A stretch of 64,000 nucleotides of DNA, taken from contig NZ_JQCR01000003.1 of NCBI RefSeq assembly GCF_000757885.1, positions 2,356,001 through 2,420,000 on the forward strand, given 5' to 3'. Position 1 is the first letter of the stretch, and every line of letters begins with the position of its first letter. Origin of the DNA: Paenibacillus wynnii (lineage in GTDB: Bacteria > Bacillota > Bacilli > Paenibacillales > Paenibacillaceae). The notes beneath the pieces were generated by a model that saw only the letters and a program-made list of their open reading frames with translations, made no database searches and had not been told where the DNA came from. The position numbers and the translations under genes are program-made. Of the stretch, positions 42,498-55,473 are shown piece after piece.

Positions 42498-43718
42498 ATG
42501 GAAGAGAAACATTACGTTATTGTTGGTAGCGGAGTAGCCGCTGTACATGCAGCCAAAGCAATCAGAGATCATGACGGGGAAGCATCCATCTCCATTTATG
42601 GAGAAGAATCCAACCTGCCTTATAACCGGATTAAACTCTCCAAGGGATTATTCACGGACCTGCACAGCGATAAAGTGTTAATTAAGAAAGAAAAGTGGTA
42701 TCTGGAAAATCGGATCAAAGTCCAAAGCGGTACATCCATCACTGATATTGATCCAGATAAAAGAGTTGCAACTACCGGGGATGGGCAGAACGTTCCCTAT
42801 TATAAGCTCCTTCTGTGTACAGGGGCCGCAAACCGGAAATTGAACATGGATGGAGCATCCTTGCGCAATGTCCATAACATTCGCGATATGACGGATGCTG
42901 ACAAGCTTAAGTCAGAACTGCAAAGTGGTAACCGCATCTGTATTATTGGCGGAGGCGTTCAGGGTGTGGAGACCGCATGGTCCTTTATAGAAGCAGGCTA
43001 TCACGTAACCATTGTAGAAGCTGCCCCGCGTCTTATGAGCAGACAACTGGATGAACAAGCCTCAACACTTCTGACACAAAGAATTATCGGTCTAGGAGCT
43101 GACGTAAGACTCGGCCAGGGAGTTAAATGTATCAGGGGAACAGACAGCGTGCAGGGAGTTGAGCTTGAAGACAGCACTATACTACCTTGTGAGCATGTCG
43201 TATACTCGATCGGAATCATACCGAATACAGACCTTGCCCGTAAGGCGAGTATTCATGTACAGTCAGGCATCCTTGTGAATGAGAACATGGAGACTAGTAC
43301 GGCCCATGTGTATGCTGCAGGTGACGCAGCCGAGTATCTCGGCAAAGTGGAAGGCCTGTGGGGAGGAGCAATCGAACAAGGGAAAATAGCCGGTACCAAT
43401 ATGACAGGTACCCCGGTTGCTTACCAGAGGTCTGTACCCGTTACTTTATTCAACGCCTTTGAGACACCCCTATTTTCCATTGGTATGGTTGATGAGGAGC
43501 AATGTGATAATAGCTTGACCCATTTAGTTGGAGAGCTTTACACTCGTATTTTTATAAAAGATGATTCCATTGTAGGAGTCATTTCATTTGAAGGTGCTGC
43601 TGCTTCCCTCTCTTATAAGACAGCGATTGAGCAGAGAATAACACTTGATGGTATTGATCTTGCTCACAGCACAATTAAGGAAATTATTGGCGAGGTCATG
43701 AAACGATCACAGAAATAA
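42498..43718 (+). CDS. FAD/NAD(P)-dependent oxidoreductase, rubredoxin reductase/NorW-like
   Basis: Pyridine-nucleotide flavoprotein expected to pass electrons from NAD(P)H to the rubredoxin encoded next to it. The 406-residue protein has an FAD-binding V-I-V-G-S-G-V-A-A (8-16), an NAD(P)-binding C-I-I-G-G-G-V-Q-G-V-E (about 149-158), and a second FAD motif V-Y-A-A-G-D-A-A-E near 268-276. The layout is that of NorW/rubredoxin reductases (class III-like, no active disulfide). The ATG at 42498 has GGAGG upstream and lies 30 bp after the flavodiiron gene. The precise donor and acceptor are inferred from context. Confidence 0.9.
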   Translation: MEEKHYVIVGSGVAAVHAAKAIRDHDGEASISIYGEESNLPYNRIKLSKGLFTDLHSDKVLIKKEKWYLENRIKVQSGTSITDIDPDKRVATTGDGQNVPYYKLLLCTGAANRKLNMDGASLRNVHNIRDMTDADKLKSELQSGNRICIIGGGVQGVETAWSFIEAGYHVTIVEAAPRLMSRQLDEQASTLLTQRIIGLGADVRLGQGVKCIRGTDSVQGVELEDSTILPCEHVVYSIGIIPNTDLARKASIHVQSGILVNENMETSTAHVYAAGDAAEYLGKVEGLWGGAIEQGKIAGTNMTGTPVAYQRSVPVTLFNAFETPLFSIGMVDEEQCDNSLTHLVGELYTRIFIKDDSIVGVISFEGAAASLSYKTAIEQRITLDGIDLAHSTIKEIIGEVMKRSQK

Positions 43719-43750
43719 CACTATAAATCTACTGACAAGGAGATCAGATT

Positions 43751-43918
43751 ATGAAAAAATATATATGTGAGCCCTGTGGCTATATCTACGACCCGGCTAT
43801 TGGTGATCCTGATGAAGATGTTTGTCCAGGTACAGCCTTTGAGGATCTCCCAGAGGATTGGATTTGTCCGGTCTGCGGAGAAGATACCAGTCACTTTGCG
43901 CCTATTGAAGATAAGTAA
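43751..43918 (+). CDS. Rubredoxin
   Basis: A 55-residue iron protein for single-electron transfer. It has the four cysteine ligands in C6-E-P-C9-G-Y and C39-P-V-C42-G, the aromatic core (Tyr4, Tyr11, Tyr13, Trp37), and the F-E-D-L-P-E-D-W segment. An extra cysteine at 25 (V-C-P-G-T) sits where related proteins have Ala or other residues. The ATG at 43751 has AAGGAG upstream. It follows the reductase by 32 bp, which ties it to the flavodiiron electron-transfer chain. Confidence 0.95.
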   Translation: MKKYICEPCGYIYDPAIGDPDEDVCPGTAFEDLPEDWICPVCGEDTSHFAPIEDK

Positions 43919-44002
43919 TAACTAGATAAATCGAATAGTAACGGTTTAGCAAATCGATAAATAATCGCGGGACCATCATGCAACCGTGAGAGAGGTGATT
44001 GT

Positions 44003-44710
44003 ATGACAGAACATTCCTGCCAATTCTCTAAGGAGCCCTGTACACGCAAAGTTCCAATCTTTACTTCGTTATCTGATGAGGACCTTGCAAAGGTCAGCGC
44101 CATGATCAAACACAAAAAGTACAGTAAGGGACAAGCTTTAATCTTAGAGGAGCAGCCTTCAGATACGTTGTATATCATTAAACAAGGACAAGTTAAACTC
44201 TTAAAAGTTACGCCGCAGGGAAAGGAACAAATTCTGCATATACTCTCGACGGGCGATTTCTTCGGTGAGCTTAACATCTTTAACAGTGATGAAGTGAGTA
44301 ATTTCAGTGCCTATGCACTGAAAAACACGGATATATGTCTGCTTACCAAAGCAGATATGGAACAGCTAATCGAGGAAAACCCGGATATCTCACTCAAACT
44401 ACTTAAAACTATTACCAAAAGATTAGCTCACACTGAAAATTTGGCTCAAAGCCTTGCTACAAAAGATCCTGAAATCCGAATTGCTTATATGATTTTGGAA
44501 CTTGGGTACAAATATGGAAAGCCAGGCAACGAGCAGATTCATGTGAGACTTCCCCTTTCACGTGAGGAAATGGCAAATTACGTGGGTGTCACACGGGAAA
44601 CTATCAGTCGAAAATTTAGTAAATTTGAGCAACTAGGCATCATTGAGATCAACGGTACGCGGGAACTCACCATCTGCGATATGTCTAAATTGACTGCATA
44701 TGTCGAATAA
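44003..44710 (+). CDS. Crp/Fnr-family transcriptional regulator
   Basis: A 235-residue regulator with a cyclic-nucleotide-type beta-roll domain (about 20-115), a dimerisation helix (about 118-150) and a winged helix-turn-helix (about 165-230). The recognition helix V-T-R-E-T-I-S-R has E199, S202 and R203, the FNR-type specificity triad for TTGAT half-sites. Cysteines occur at 6, 13, 112 and 225; the N-terminal C-x6-C differs from the three-cysteine N-terminus of E. coli FNR, so a Fe-S cluster is possible but not assured. ATG 44003 follows GAGAGGTG. It lies 84 bp after rubredoxin and probably controls the cluster and itself. Confidence 0.88.
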   Translation: MTEHSCQFSKEPCTRKVPIFTSLSDEDLAKVSAMIKHKKYSKGQALILEEQPSDTLYIIKQGQVKLLKVTPQGKEQILHILSTGDFFGELNIFNSDEVSNFSAYALKNTDICLLTKADMEQLIEENPDISLKLLKTITKRLAHTENLAQSLATKDPEIRIAYMILELGYKYGKPGNEQIHVRLPLSREEMANYVGVTRETISRKFSKFEQLGIIEINGTRELTICDMSKLTAYVE

Positions 44711-44751
44711 GCTCTTAACCTTAATAAGTAATTAACTATAGGGCATATAAT

Positions 44752-44800
44752 AAAAAGGGATCGCCTCATTCAACCTAATTAACGGATGAGACGGTCCCTT
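44752..44800. terminator. Bidirectional terminator past the Crp/Fnr gene
   Basis: A long stem with one mismatch (GGGATCGCCTCAT and partner, 44757-44769/44786-44798) lies 47 bp after the regulator's stop and has T5 on the minus strand. It can end the plus-strand regulator transcript and back up the tRNA terminator. Confidence 0.6.
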
Positions 44801-44840
44801 CTGCATATACTTCTGATCAGAAGTTATAATAGATGCAAAG

Positions 44841-44888
44841 AAAAAAGGATTATAAGATCGCTTAGATAAGCAATCTTATAATCCTTTT
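44841..44888 (-). terminator. Terminator of the tRNA operon
   Basis: A stem of more than 15 bp (AAAAGGATTATAAGAT and partner) with T6 on the minus strand lies directly after the tRNA-Leu gene. Confidence 0.9.
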
Positions 44889-44892
44889 GTTA

Positions 44893-44971
44893 TACCGGCG
44901 AGAGGACTCGAACCTCCACGGTTTCCCTCTCGATTTTGAGTCGAGCGCGTCTGCCATTCCGCCACGCCGGC
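44893..44971 (-). tRNA. tRNA-Leu (anticodon CAA)
   Basis: Full cloverleaf on the minus strand. The anticodon loop is CTCAAAA, so the anticodon is CAA and reads UUG. The variable arm is long for a class I tRNA but short for Leu. G1 pairs with U72. The 3' CCA is not encoded. Confidence 0.9.
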
Positions 44972-45000
44972 ACAATCATAACCATCTAATTTAAGTATAA

Positions 45001-45077
45001 TGGCGCGCCCTGAGAGATTCGAACTCCCGGCCTTTTGATTCGTAGTCAAACGCTCTATCCAGCTGAGCTAAGGGCGC
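45001..45077 (-). tRNA. tRNA-Arg (anticodon ACG)
   Basis: Acceptor GCGCCCT/AGGGCGC, anticodon loop with ACG, discriminator G, CCA encoded. A34 is expected to be converted to inosine. Confidence 0.95.
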
Positions 45078-45085
45078 ACATATAA

Positions 45086-45160
45086 TGGAGCGGACGACGG
45101 GAATCGAACCCGCGACCCTCGCCTTGGCAAGGCGATGCTCTACCGCTGAGCCACGTCCGC
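45086..45160 (-). tRNA. tRNA-Gly (anticodon GCC)
   Basis: Acceptor GCGGACG/CGTCCGC, anticodon loop TTGCCAA, discriminator T, CCA encoded. Confidence 0.95.
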
Positions 45161-45200
45161 ACACGGTATGTATTCACATGCAATCATTTAATTTACAAAA

Positions 45201-45278
45201 TGGCGGAACCGACGGGATTCGAACCCGCGATCTCCTGCGTGACAGGCAGGCATGTTAGGCCAACTACACCACGGTTCC
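45201..45278 (-). tRNA. tRNA-Asp (anticodon GTC)
   Basis: Acceptor GGAACCG/CGGTTCC, anticodon loop CTGTCAC, discriminator G, CCA encoded. This is the tRNA predicted to be sensed by the hisS-aspS T-box leader at 13931-14288. Confidence 0.95.
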
Positions 45279-45359
<81 letters not shown>

Positions 45360-45380
45360 TCATAAGCAATATAAAATTGA

Positions 45381-45456
45381 TGGTGGAGGCTGAGGGGTTC
45401 GAACCCCCGACCCTCTGCTTGTAAGGCAGATGCTCTCCCAGCTGAGCTAAGCCTCC
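45381..45456 (-). tRNA. tRNA-Thr (anticodon TGT)
   Basis: Acceptor GGAGGCT/AGCCTCC, anticodon stem TCTGC/GCAGA around loop CTTGTAA, so the anticodon is TGT (ACA codon). CCA is encoded. Confidence 0.93.
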
Positions 45457-45518
45457 ATAAGTGGAACAACTTATATATCATAACATATCTCATTTATTAA
45501 AGCAATCTAAAAATTAAT

Positions 45519-45593
45519 TGGTGACCCGTATGGGATTCGAACCCATGTTACCTCCGTGAAAGGGAGGTGTCTTAACCCCTTGACCAACGGGTC
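45519..45593 (-). tRNA. tRNA-Glu (anticodon TTC)
   Basis: Acceptor GACCCGT/ACGGGTC, anticodon loop CTTTCAC, CCA encoded. It is the first gene of the seven-tRNA operon. Confidence 0.95.
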
Positions 45594-45627
45594 TTGTTAT
45601 GAATTTCCAATAAGAACAACAAATAAT

Positions 45628-45656
45628 ATTATATCAATTCCTCCACTAGAAAGCAA
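45628..45656 (-). promoter_or_regulatory. SigA promoter of the tRNA operon
   Basis: TTGCTT and TATAAT are 17 bp apart on the minus strand, about 28 bp upstream of tRNA-Glu. It shows that the tRNA genes can be transcribed independently of the rRNA operon, which ends at its own terminator. Confidence 0.85.
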
Positions 45657-45800
45657 TAGTTTTATTTGGAATTACTAGTGAAGCATTTATGATATTAGCC
45701 CTGGCAACTCATGTGGAGTTCCACTCCCATCTAGATGATAGAACATTCGTTGAGATCTTCTCAGGATGTATAAGTGGCTTATCGGACCTAGCAGACACTA

Positions 45801-45900
45801 TTACTCCAAATACCTGACCATCGTACTTAAGCGGACTCAGAAGACCCTATTTACTCCAAATACCTGAATATCGTACTTATGTGGACTCAGAAGACCCTAT
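45801..45900. repeat. Tandem repeat, 50-bp period, two copies
   Basis: Copies 45801-45850 and 45851-45900 are identical except for small changes (GACC to GAAT, TTAAGC to TTATGT). Degenerate versions of the CGGAC...GACACTATT core extend upstream (about 45760-45800), and related TAGCGGAATCTATGTCCG pieces follow (about 45930-45960). No open frame runs through. This fills the 582-bp gap between the tRNA operon and the 5S gene. Confidence 0.8.
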
Positions 45901-46139
45901 TTACAAGAATTCAGCTATAAATAGCCCACTATTAGCAAATAGCGGAATCTATGTCCGTATAACTTACTTATGAAGCAATTTAGTGATAATAAGAGCTCTG
46001 TAGTCCGCATAGGTTTTCACCCGCTCTGCTCTACTTTACTGTATATGTACTTTAGCAGCTATTAGGCTCGAGCTTAATTGTTAGCTTCATGTAGAAACAA
46101 ACAGATACTCGAATTTTATTATTATTAGATTTTGCATAA

Positions 46140-46169
46140 CAAAAAACCACCGTTGATTTCAACAGTGGT
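46140..46169 (-). terminator. Terminator of the rRNA operon
   Basis: ACCACTGTTGA pairs with TCAACGGTGGT on the minus strand with one wobble, followed by T6. It lies just after the 5S gene. Confidence 0.9.
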
Positions 46170-46176
46170 CTCATGT

Positions 46177-46293
46177 GCTTGGCAACGTCCTACTCTCCCA
46201 GGACCCTTCGGTCCAAGTACCATCGGCGCTGGAGGTCTTAACGGTCGTGTTCGGGATGGGTACGCGTGGAACCCCTCCGCTATCGCCACCAAA
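46177..46293 (-). rRNA. rrf: 5S ribosomal RNA
   Basis: About 117 nt on the minus strand with the conserved core (CCCATCCCGAACACG, GGTCCTGGGAGAGTAGGAC) and complementary ends (TTGG/CCAA). The ends are estimated by pairing. Confidence 0.95.
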
Positions 46294-46316
46294 CGGCAGG
46301 CTTAATCGCCTGAAAA

Positions 46317-46341
46317 CTGAATCCGAAACAAATCTGCGTTT
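46317..46341 (-). other. 3' strand of the 23S processing stem
   Basis: The sequence in the 23S-5S spacer is nearly complementary in the transcript to 49441-49466 in the 16S-23S spacer. Together they can form the long helix that precursor 23S RNA uses for RNase III-type processing. Confidence 0.7.
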
Positions 46342-46348
46342 AGATATT

Positions 46349-51244
<4,896 letters not shown>

Positions 51245-51354
51245 TTGTATTTAGAAAGAGCGATTGCTCATTTTGAAACATCTGACGAGAATTTTCATTC
51301 TCTGATCACGGTCTTCAAGAAGTCCATGATTTTGGATTTTACTCTCGTAAAATC

Positions 51355-51374
51355 CCACTCACTCGTTGTTCAGT
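51355..51374 (-). other. 5' strand of the 16S processing stem
   Basis: In the leader transcript this 20-mer pairs at 19 of 20 positions with 49591-49610 in the spacer, closing the loop around the entire 16S RNA. A boxA-like TGATCTTTGAAAACTG overlaps it (51371-51386). Confidence 0.8.
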
Positions 51375-51428
51375 TTTCAAAGATCAAGTTCTCGTTGTCG
51401 GCGATAATGTCTCACCAGCAACTTTTAT

Positions 51429-51457
51429 AATATACCATGTTTCTCAACTAATTGCAA
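51429..51457 (-). promoter_or_regulatory. rRNA operon promoter, proximal
   Basis: TTGCAA and TATATT are separated by 17 bp on the minus strand, about 180 bp before the 16S gene. Confidence 0.75.
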
Positions 51458-51537
51458 TACTTTTTTCAAAAAAATTTCAACTCTCAAATCATCTTTCCAA
51501 CTCATGACTTCAATATGTCGTCCGTGGCTGGATTTAT

Positions 51538-51567
51538 AATATAACACACTAGCTGACTGAAAAACAA
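51538..51567 (-). promoter_or_regulatory. rRNA operon promoter, distal
   Basis: TTGTTT and TATATT are separated by 18 bp on the minus strand, about 110 bp upstream of the proximal promoter. Tandem promoters are usual for rrn operons. The rest of the 51245-51737 gap is leader sequence. Confidence 0.55.
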
Positions 51568-51663
51568 CGATCTAATTTTACCATTTTTGAGAGAGTTATT
51601 CAACCTATTTACTGAATCATCATGTCTTTGGACCTATAAGAATAGAAACTGCCTCAATAAACA

Positions 51664-51706
51664 AACAAAAAAACATGTCAGGACGTATCTAGTGATACAT
51701 CCTGAC
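51664..51706 (-). terminator. Terminator of the safA-like gene
   Basis: A 13-bp stem (GTCAGGATGTATC and partner, 51677-51689/51694-51706) with T7 on the minus strand, about 30 bp past the stop. Confidence 0.9.
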
Positions 51707-51737
51707 GCACTGTAGGTAAGGCCAAATATTTGTACTG

Positions 51738-53414
51738 TTAATTCGAAATCCATGGATTTCTACGCTTTTTAATGGGTGCCGCCCCTTTATTCTTGCTTGA
51801 ACGCTGTGCTTTTGAAGTCTCCGTCTTCGCTGGTTTGGCACTTCTACTCGAAGTTTTAACTTTTGGAGATGATTCCAACTTTACCTCTTCACTGCTAGCT
51901 AGTGATTCCTCAGTGCCTTTAGTAGTTGGAATATCCTCAGTTATTTGAAAGTCATCTTGAATGTTATTTGCTTGTTGTTGAAACTCGGTTATACGATTAT
52001 GGTACCCGTAACTTTCATTACCCAAGCCTGGATATTGCGGGATTGGAGGAATACTCGACACCATCGAATGTCCATACATATTCTCCGGGGATCCTGGCAT
52101 ACCACTCGGAGATGTCATTTGCGGCATTACAGAATCGTATGGAGAGTAGCTAGGCTGATTTGTATATGTCGGAAAGGAATTATTCATTGGCATTTCATAA
52201 GGATTAGCTTGGATTGACTGTACATGTTCACCCATTCCACATCCACACGAAGTTGGCCACGGCATGTTCTGGTACGGATCCACATATTGAGGTGCAGCAT
52301 ACATAGGATAGTTGTTGTTCGGGTTGACTCCCCCTACAGATGCTTCCATATAGTTAGGCATCGCATTGGGGTAGCATGGATCAGGAATATCAACCGGTGA
52401 GTACATATTGTTCGGATAATAAAATGGAGGCATGCACTCCGGCTCATACGAGAGCGGTTGAATTTGGTTCATAGGAGCATACATAGCCATATCCTGCATC
52501 GGTTCATACAGCGGATAGGCAGGCGGGCAATCATAGAAGTTGGGATTTTCTGTTAAACCCGGATATCCCGCTGATTTATCACAACTGCAAGGCATATGCT
52601 GAGCCATAGGAGCAATCTGATGTATTGGTGCTGCCATGTTTGCCGGAGCCATATGATGCATTGGTGCTGTCATGTTTGCCGGAGCCATATGATGCATTGG
52701 TGCTGTCATGTTTACTGGAGCTACATGGTGTATTGGTGCTGATTTAGTTATTTGAGCGGGTTGGACCATTGGGATAGGCTGGTTTACCGGAACAGGCGGC
52801 ATTTCATAGTAGGATACAGCTTCCTGCGTAGGCACAGAGATCTGCACAAACAAGCTTTGTGTCTCGGAGTGCATCATCTTTTCCTGAACTGGAGCTACTT
52901 CTGTTGGCATTACTTGAACTGGAGGCACTTCAACTGGCATTACATTAACTGGAGCTTCAGGTGGAAGATCTACCATCAGCGGCTGTTCAATAGGTCCTGT
53001 GTACGTTTTTCCTCCAGGCTGTGTTTTATCTGTCATATGGGTCGACATGTGCATAGGTTGTGTTGATTGCAGCGGCGCCATCCCTTTTTTAGGAATATTA
53101 ACGACTTCTCCCACAAGAAGGGCATTCGGGTTCTTTAATTGAGGGTTGGCGGCAATCATTTCCTGCAGAGGGATTCCCCATGCTTTGGACAGCTTCCACA
53201 ATGTATCCCCTTGTCTCACAGTATGTTTGTAGTAAACATCATTGTTGTCCGGCATCGTAACTGGAGTCGAAGGTATTTTCACTTTGCCGCCAACTTCCAA
53301 CACATCCGGGTTACTGATTTGGGGATTGCCCTCAATTAATATTTGCAGCGGGACTCCGTACTTTTGCGATAATGCATACAGCGTATCGCCTTGTTTGACA
53401 ATGTGTATTTTCAC
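51738..53414 (-). CDS. safA: LysM-containing spore coat assembly protein, SafA-like
   Basis: SafA is a LysM protein that binds the cortex and organises the inner coat of the spore. The 558-residue protein begins M-K-I-H-I-V-K-Q-G-D-T-L like SafA, and has two LysM domains (about 2-47 and 60-107); SafA of B. subtilis has one. The rest is low-complexity, rich in Pro, Met, Tyr and Asn, with a 12-residue repeat H-H-M-A-P-A-N-M-T-A-P-M near 235-270 and a basic Lys/Ser-rich tail. No signal peptide. The GTG at 53414 has AGGAGG 10 bp upstream. It ends at the terminator 51664-51706 and lies just after the amino-acid operon, near where B. subtilis has safA. Confidence 0.78.
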   Translation of the reverse strand: MKIHIVKQGDTLYALSQKYGVPLQILIEGNPQISNPDVLEVGGKVKIPSTPVTMPDNNDVYYKHTVRQGDTLWKLSKAWGIPLQEMIAANPQLKNPNALLVGEVVNIPKKGMAPLQSTQPMHMSTHMTDKTQPGGKTYTGPIEQPLMVDLPPEAPVNVMPVEVPPVQVMPTEVAPVQEKMMHSETQSLFVQISVPTQEAVSYYEMPPVPVNQPIPMVQPAQITKSAPIHHVAPVNMTAPMHHMAPANMTAPMHHMAPANMAAPIHQIAPMAQHMPCSCDKSAGYPGLTENPNFYDCPPAYPLYEPMQDMAMYAPMNQIQPLSYEPECMPPFYYPNNMYSPVDIPDPCYPNAMPNYMEASVGGVNPNNNYPMYAAPQYVDPYQNMPWPTSCGCGMGEHVQSIQANPYEMPMNNSFPTYTNQPSYSPYDSVMPQMTSPSGMPGSPENMYGHSMVSSIPPIPQYPGLGNESYGYHNRITEFQQQANNIQDDFQITEDIPTTKGTEESLASSEEVKLESSPKVKTSSRSAKPAKTETSKAQRSSKNKGAAPIKKRRNPWISN

Positions 53415-53594
53415 TCAGCATTAACCTCCTAAAAGTTTTTTGGAGTGTTACATTTCAACTACTTCGCGACGTCACTGATCTCGAAAGCATCCGTTCAGAG
53501 AATATGCGGTGCTTTCATGCATAGTTATATGCGGTACAGCCGCCTCCTTCGTTACTACATCTTATGCAGCCCATGGGCGATTGACATCCCCGAA

Positions 53595-53631
53595 ATAAAA
53601 AAAATCCTCTCATGCAAGCATGAAAGGATTT
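53595..53631 (-). terminator. Terminator of the pheB-ilvE operon
   Basis: A 14-bp stem with one wobble (AAATCCTTTCATGC and partner) followed by T8 on the minus strand, 67 bp past ilvE. The rest of 53415-53697 is AT-rich with no feature that I can name. Confidence 0.85.
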
Positions 53632-53697
53632 CTGTGGGTATTCAGATATCATTTCATGCGTTGATGAAAGGGTTTCTGTTGTACTCATTTCATATAT

Positions 53698-54582
53698 CTA
53701 GGATTCCCAAACCTTGTATCCGTCTTTGTCTACAACGTTACGGAATTCTTCAAGCAGCTTAAGTGTAATAGGGCCTGCATGACCTTCACCGATAATCCGT
53801 CCGTCAATTTCGCGAGCCGCAATAACTTCTGCTGCTGTTCCTGTAAAGAAAACTTCATCCGCGATATAAATATCATGCATAGTAAAAGGTTCTTCCTTCA
53901 GCTTGTATCCCAGCTTCTCACACAGCTCAATGATAGCCTGTCGCGTAATTCCTTCCAGCGCCCCCAGATAGCAAGGAGGTGTATACACAACGCCTCTTTT
54001 AATAATGAAAATATTATCACCCGAACCCTCAGTAACATATCCCTGAGCGTTCATCATAATGGCTTCATCAGCTTCAGCCAGATTAGACTGAATCTTAACA
54101 AGAATATTATTCAGATAGTTAAGGGATTTGATCTTTGGATTAAGAGCATCCGGGAGATTGCGGCGCTGCGATACGGAAACGGCACGAAGTCCGTTAATAT
54201 AAGCATGCTCAGGATAAATGGCTAATTGCTCAACGATGATTATTACACTGGCTTTGGGACAACGACGCGGATCAAGACCTAAATTCCCTGGACCGCGGGA
54301 GACAATAAGACGAATATATCCGTTACGCATCTCATTACGACGAATCGTCTCCGCCATAGCTTCCAACATTTCATCGTATGTCAATGGAATATCTAATTGA
54401 ATAGATTTTGCTGAATCATACAGCCTGTCCAAGTGTTCCGAGCATTTAAAAATGTTGCCGTTATAAATACGAATGCCTTCAAAAATACCATCACCATATA
54501 AAAACCCATGATCAAAAACAGATACCTTTGCATTTTCTTTTGTTACAAATTGTCCATCCAAATAAATCGTTTGTTCAGCCAT
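53698..54582 (-). CDS. ilvE: Branched-chain amino acid aminotransferase
   Basis: PLP-dependent class IV aminotransferase that makes Val, Leu and Ile from 2-oxo acids. The 294-residue protein has D-H-G-F-L-Y-G-D-G-I-F-E-G near 24-36, the PLP lysine region N-P-K-I-K-S-L-N-Y-L-N near 150-160, and the E-G-S-G-D-N-I-F motif near 188. It has the class IV length and pattern, but a D-amino-acid or 4-amino-4-deoxychorismate role cannot be ruled out by family alone. ATG 54582 has GGAGG upstream. It is the last gene of pheB-hom-thrB-pheA-ilvE. Confidence 0.9.
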   Translation of the reverse strand: MAEQTIYLDGQFVTKENAKVSVFDHGFLYGDGIFEGIRIYNGNIFKCSEHLDRLYDSAKSIQLDIPLTYDEMLEAMAETIRRNEMRNGYIRLIVSRGPGNLGLDPRRCPKASVIIIVEQLAIYPEHAYINGLRAVSVSQRRNLPDALNPKIKSLNYLNNILVKIQSNLAEADEAIMMNAQGYVTEGSGDNIFIIKRGVVYTPPCYLGALEGITRQAIIELCEKLGYKLKEEPFTMHDIYIADEVFFTGTAAEVIAAREIDGRIIGEGHAGPITLKLLEEFRNVVDKDGYKVWES

Positions 54583-54585
54583 GAA

Positions 54586-55473
54586 CTACTGCACCTCCGC
54601 TTTCTCTTCCTCATAGGTGTATGTGGGATACGAGCCCAGAATCCGTACCTGACAGCGAAGCGCCTCGATTTCCTCAATAGCGGCCTGCAGAAGGATAGAT
54701 TCTATCGGTTCGAGCACATCAATGTAAAAATAATAGGTTCCCAGTTTCTTTTTCGTGGGACGTGATTCAATACGCGACAGATTCAAACGACGCCAAGCAA
54801 AGGTGGATAACACCTGGTGAAGCGCACCTGGAAAGTCTTCCGGTAAAGTTACAAGTACACTTGTTTTGTTACCTGAACTTTTACGCGGGAGCTGGATCTT
54901 ATCGTGTCCGACTAGCACAAATCGAGTGTAATTGTTATCGTGGTCCGTAATCTTCCGATCAACAATTTCCAAACCATGGGTTGCTGCCCCAAGAGCCGTA
55001 CCAATTGCAGCCCAGCCTCTCCCGGGATTGTTCTTAACAATCTCTACAGCTTCGGAAGTGCTTCCTACCGATTCCAGCTCTGCCCACGGTGCGTGCTCAC
55101 GGATATACTGCCCACATTGAGCGGTTGCAACAGGGTGGGAAAGAATTTTCACAATCCCTGAAAAATCTCTCTTTCCGTTAGCATCTTTGAATTCACCAGG
55201 TGTGCTGATTAAGTTCTGAACCGAAGGATATATCCACTCCGCCTGCATGGGTAGGTCCACTTCATTGACCAACCAATCGATGTGCAGACTAACCGAACCC
55301 TCAATGGTGTTCTCAATCGGGATCACACTGTAATCTGTCTTACCCTCAACTGTAGATAAGAATACATCGGAGATAAGCTTATGATGAACAACATTTATCT
55401 GTTCATTACCAAATAGATGCAGTAGAGCTTCGTGAGATACGGAGCCCTGCGGCAGTACCGCTATGGATTTCAT
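54586..55473 (-). CDS. pheA: Prephenate dehydratase
   Basis: Converts prephenate to phenylpyruvate, the committed step of phenylalanine synthesis. The 295-residue protein has the catalytic domain (about 1-180) with P-I-E-N-T-I-E-G-S-V near 52 and N-N-Y-T-R-F near 180, then an ACT domain for Phe feedback with E-S-R-P-T-K near 237. The start ATG 55473 overlaps the thrB stop by 4 bp. It is monofunctional; no chorismate mutase domain is fused. Confidence 0.94.
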   Translation of the reverse strand: MKSIAVLPQGSVSHEALLHLFGNEQINVVHHKLISDVFLSTVEGKTDYSVIPIENTIEGSVSLHIDWLVNEVDLPMQAEWIYPSVQNLISTPGEFKDANGKRDFSGIVKILSHPVATAQCGQYIREHAPWAELESVGSTSEAVEIVKNNPGRGWAAIGTALGAATHGLEIVDRKITDHDNNYTRFVLVGHDKIQLPRKSSGNKTSVLVTLPEDFPGALHQVLSTFAWRRLNLSRIESRPTKKKLGTYYFYIDVLEPIESILLQAAIEEIEALRCQVRILGSYPTYTYEEEKAEVQ

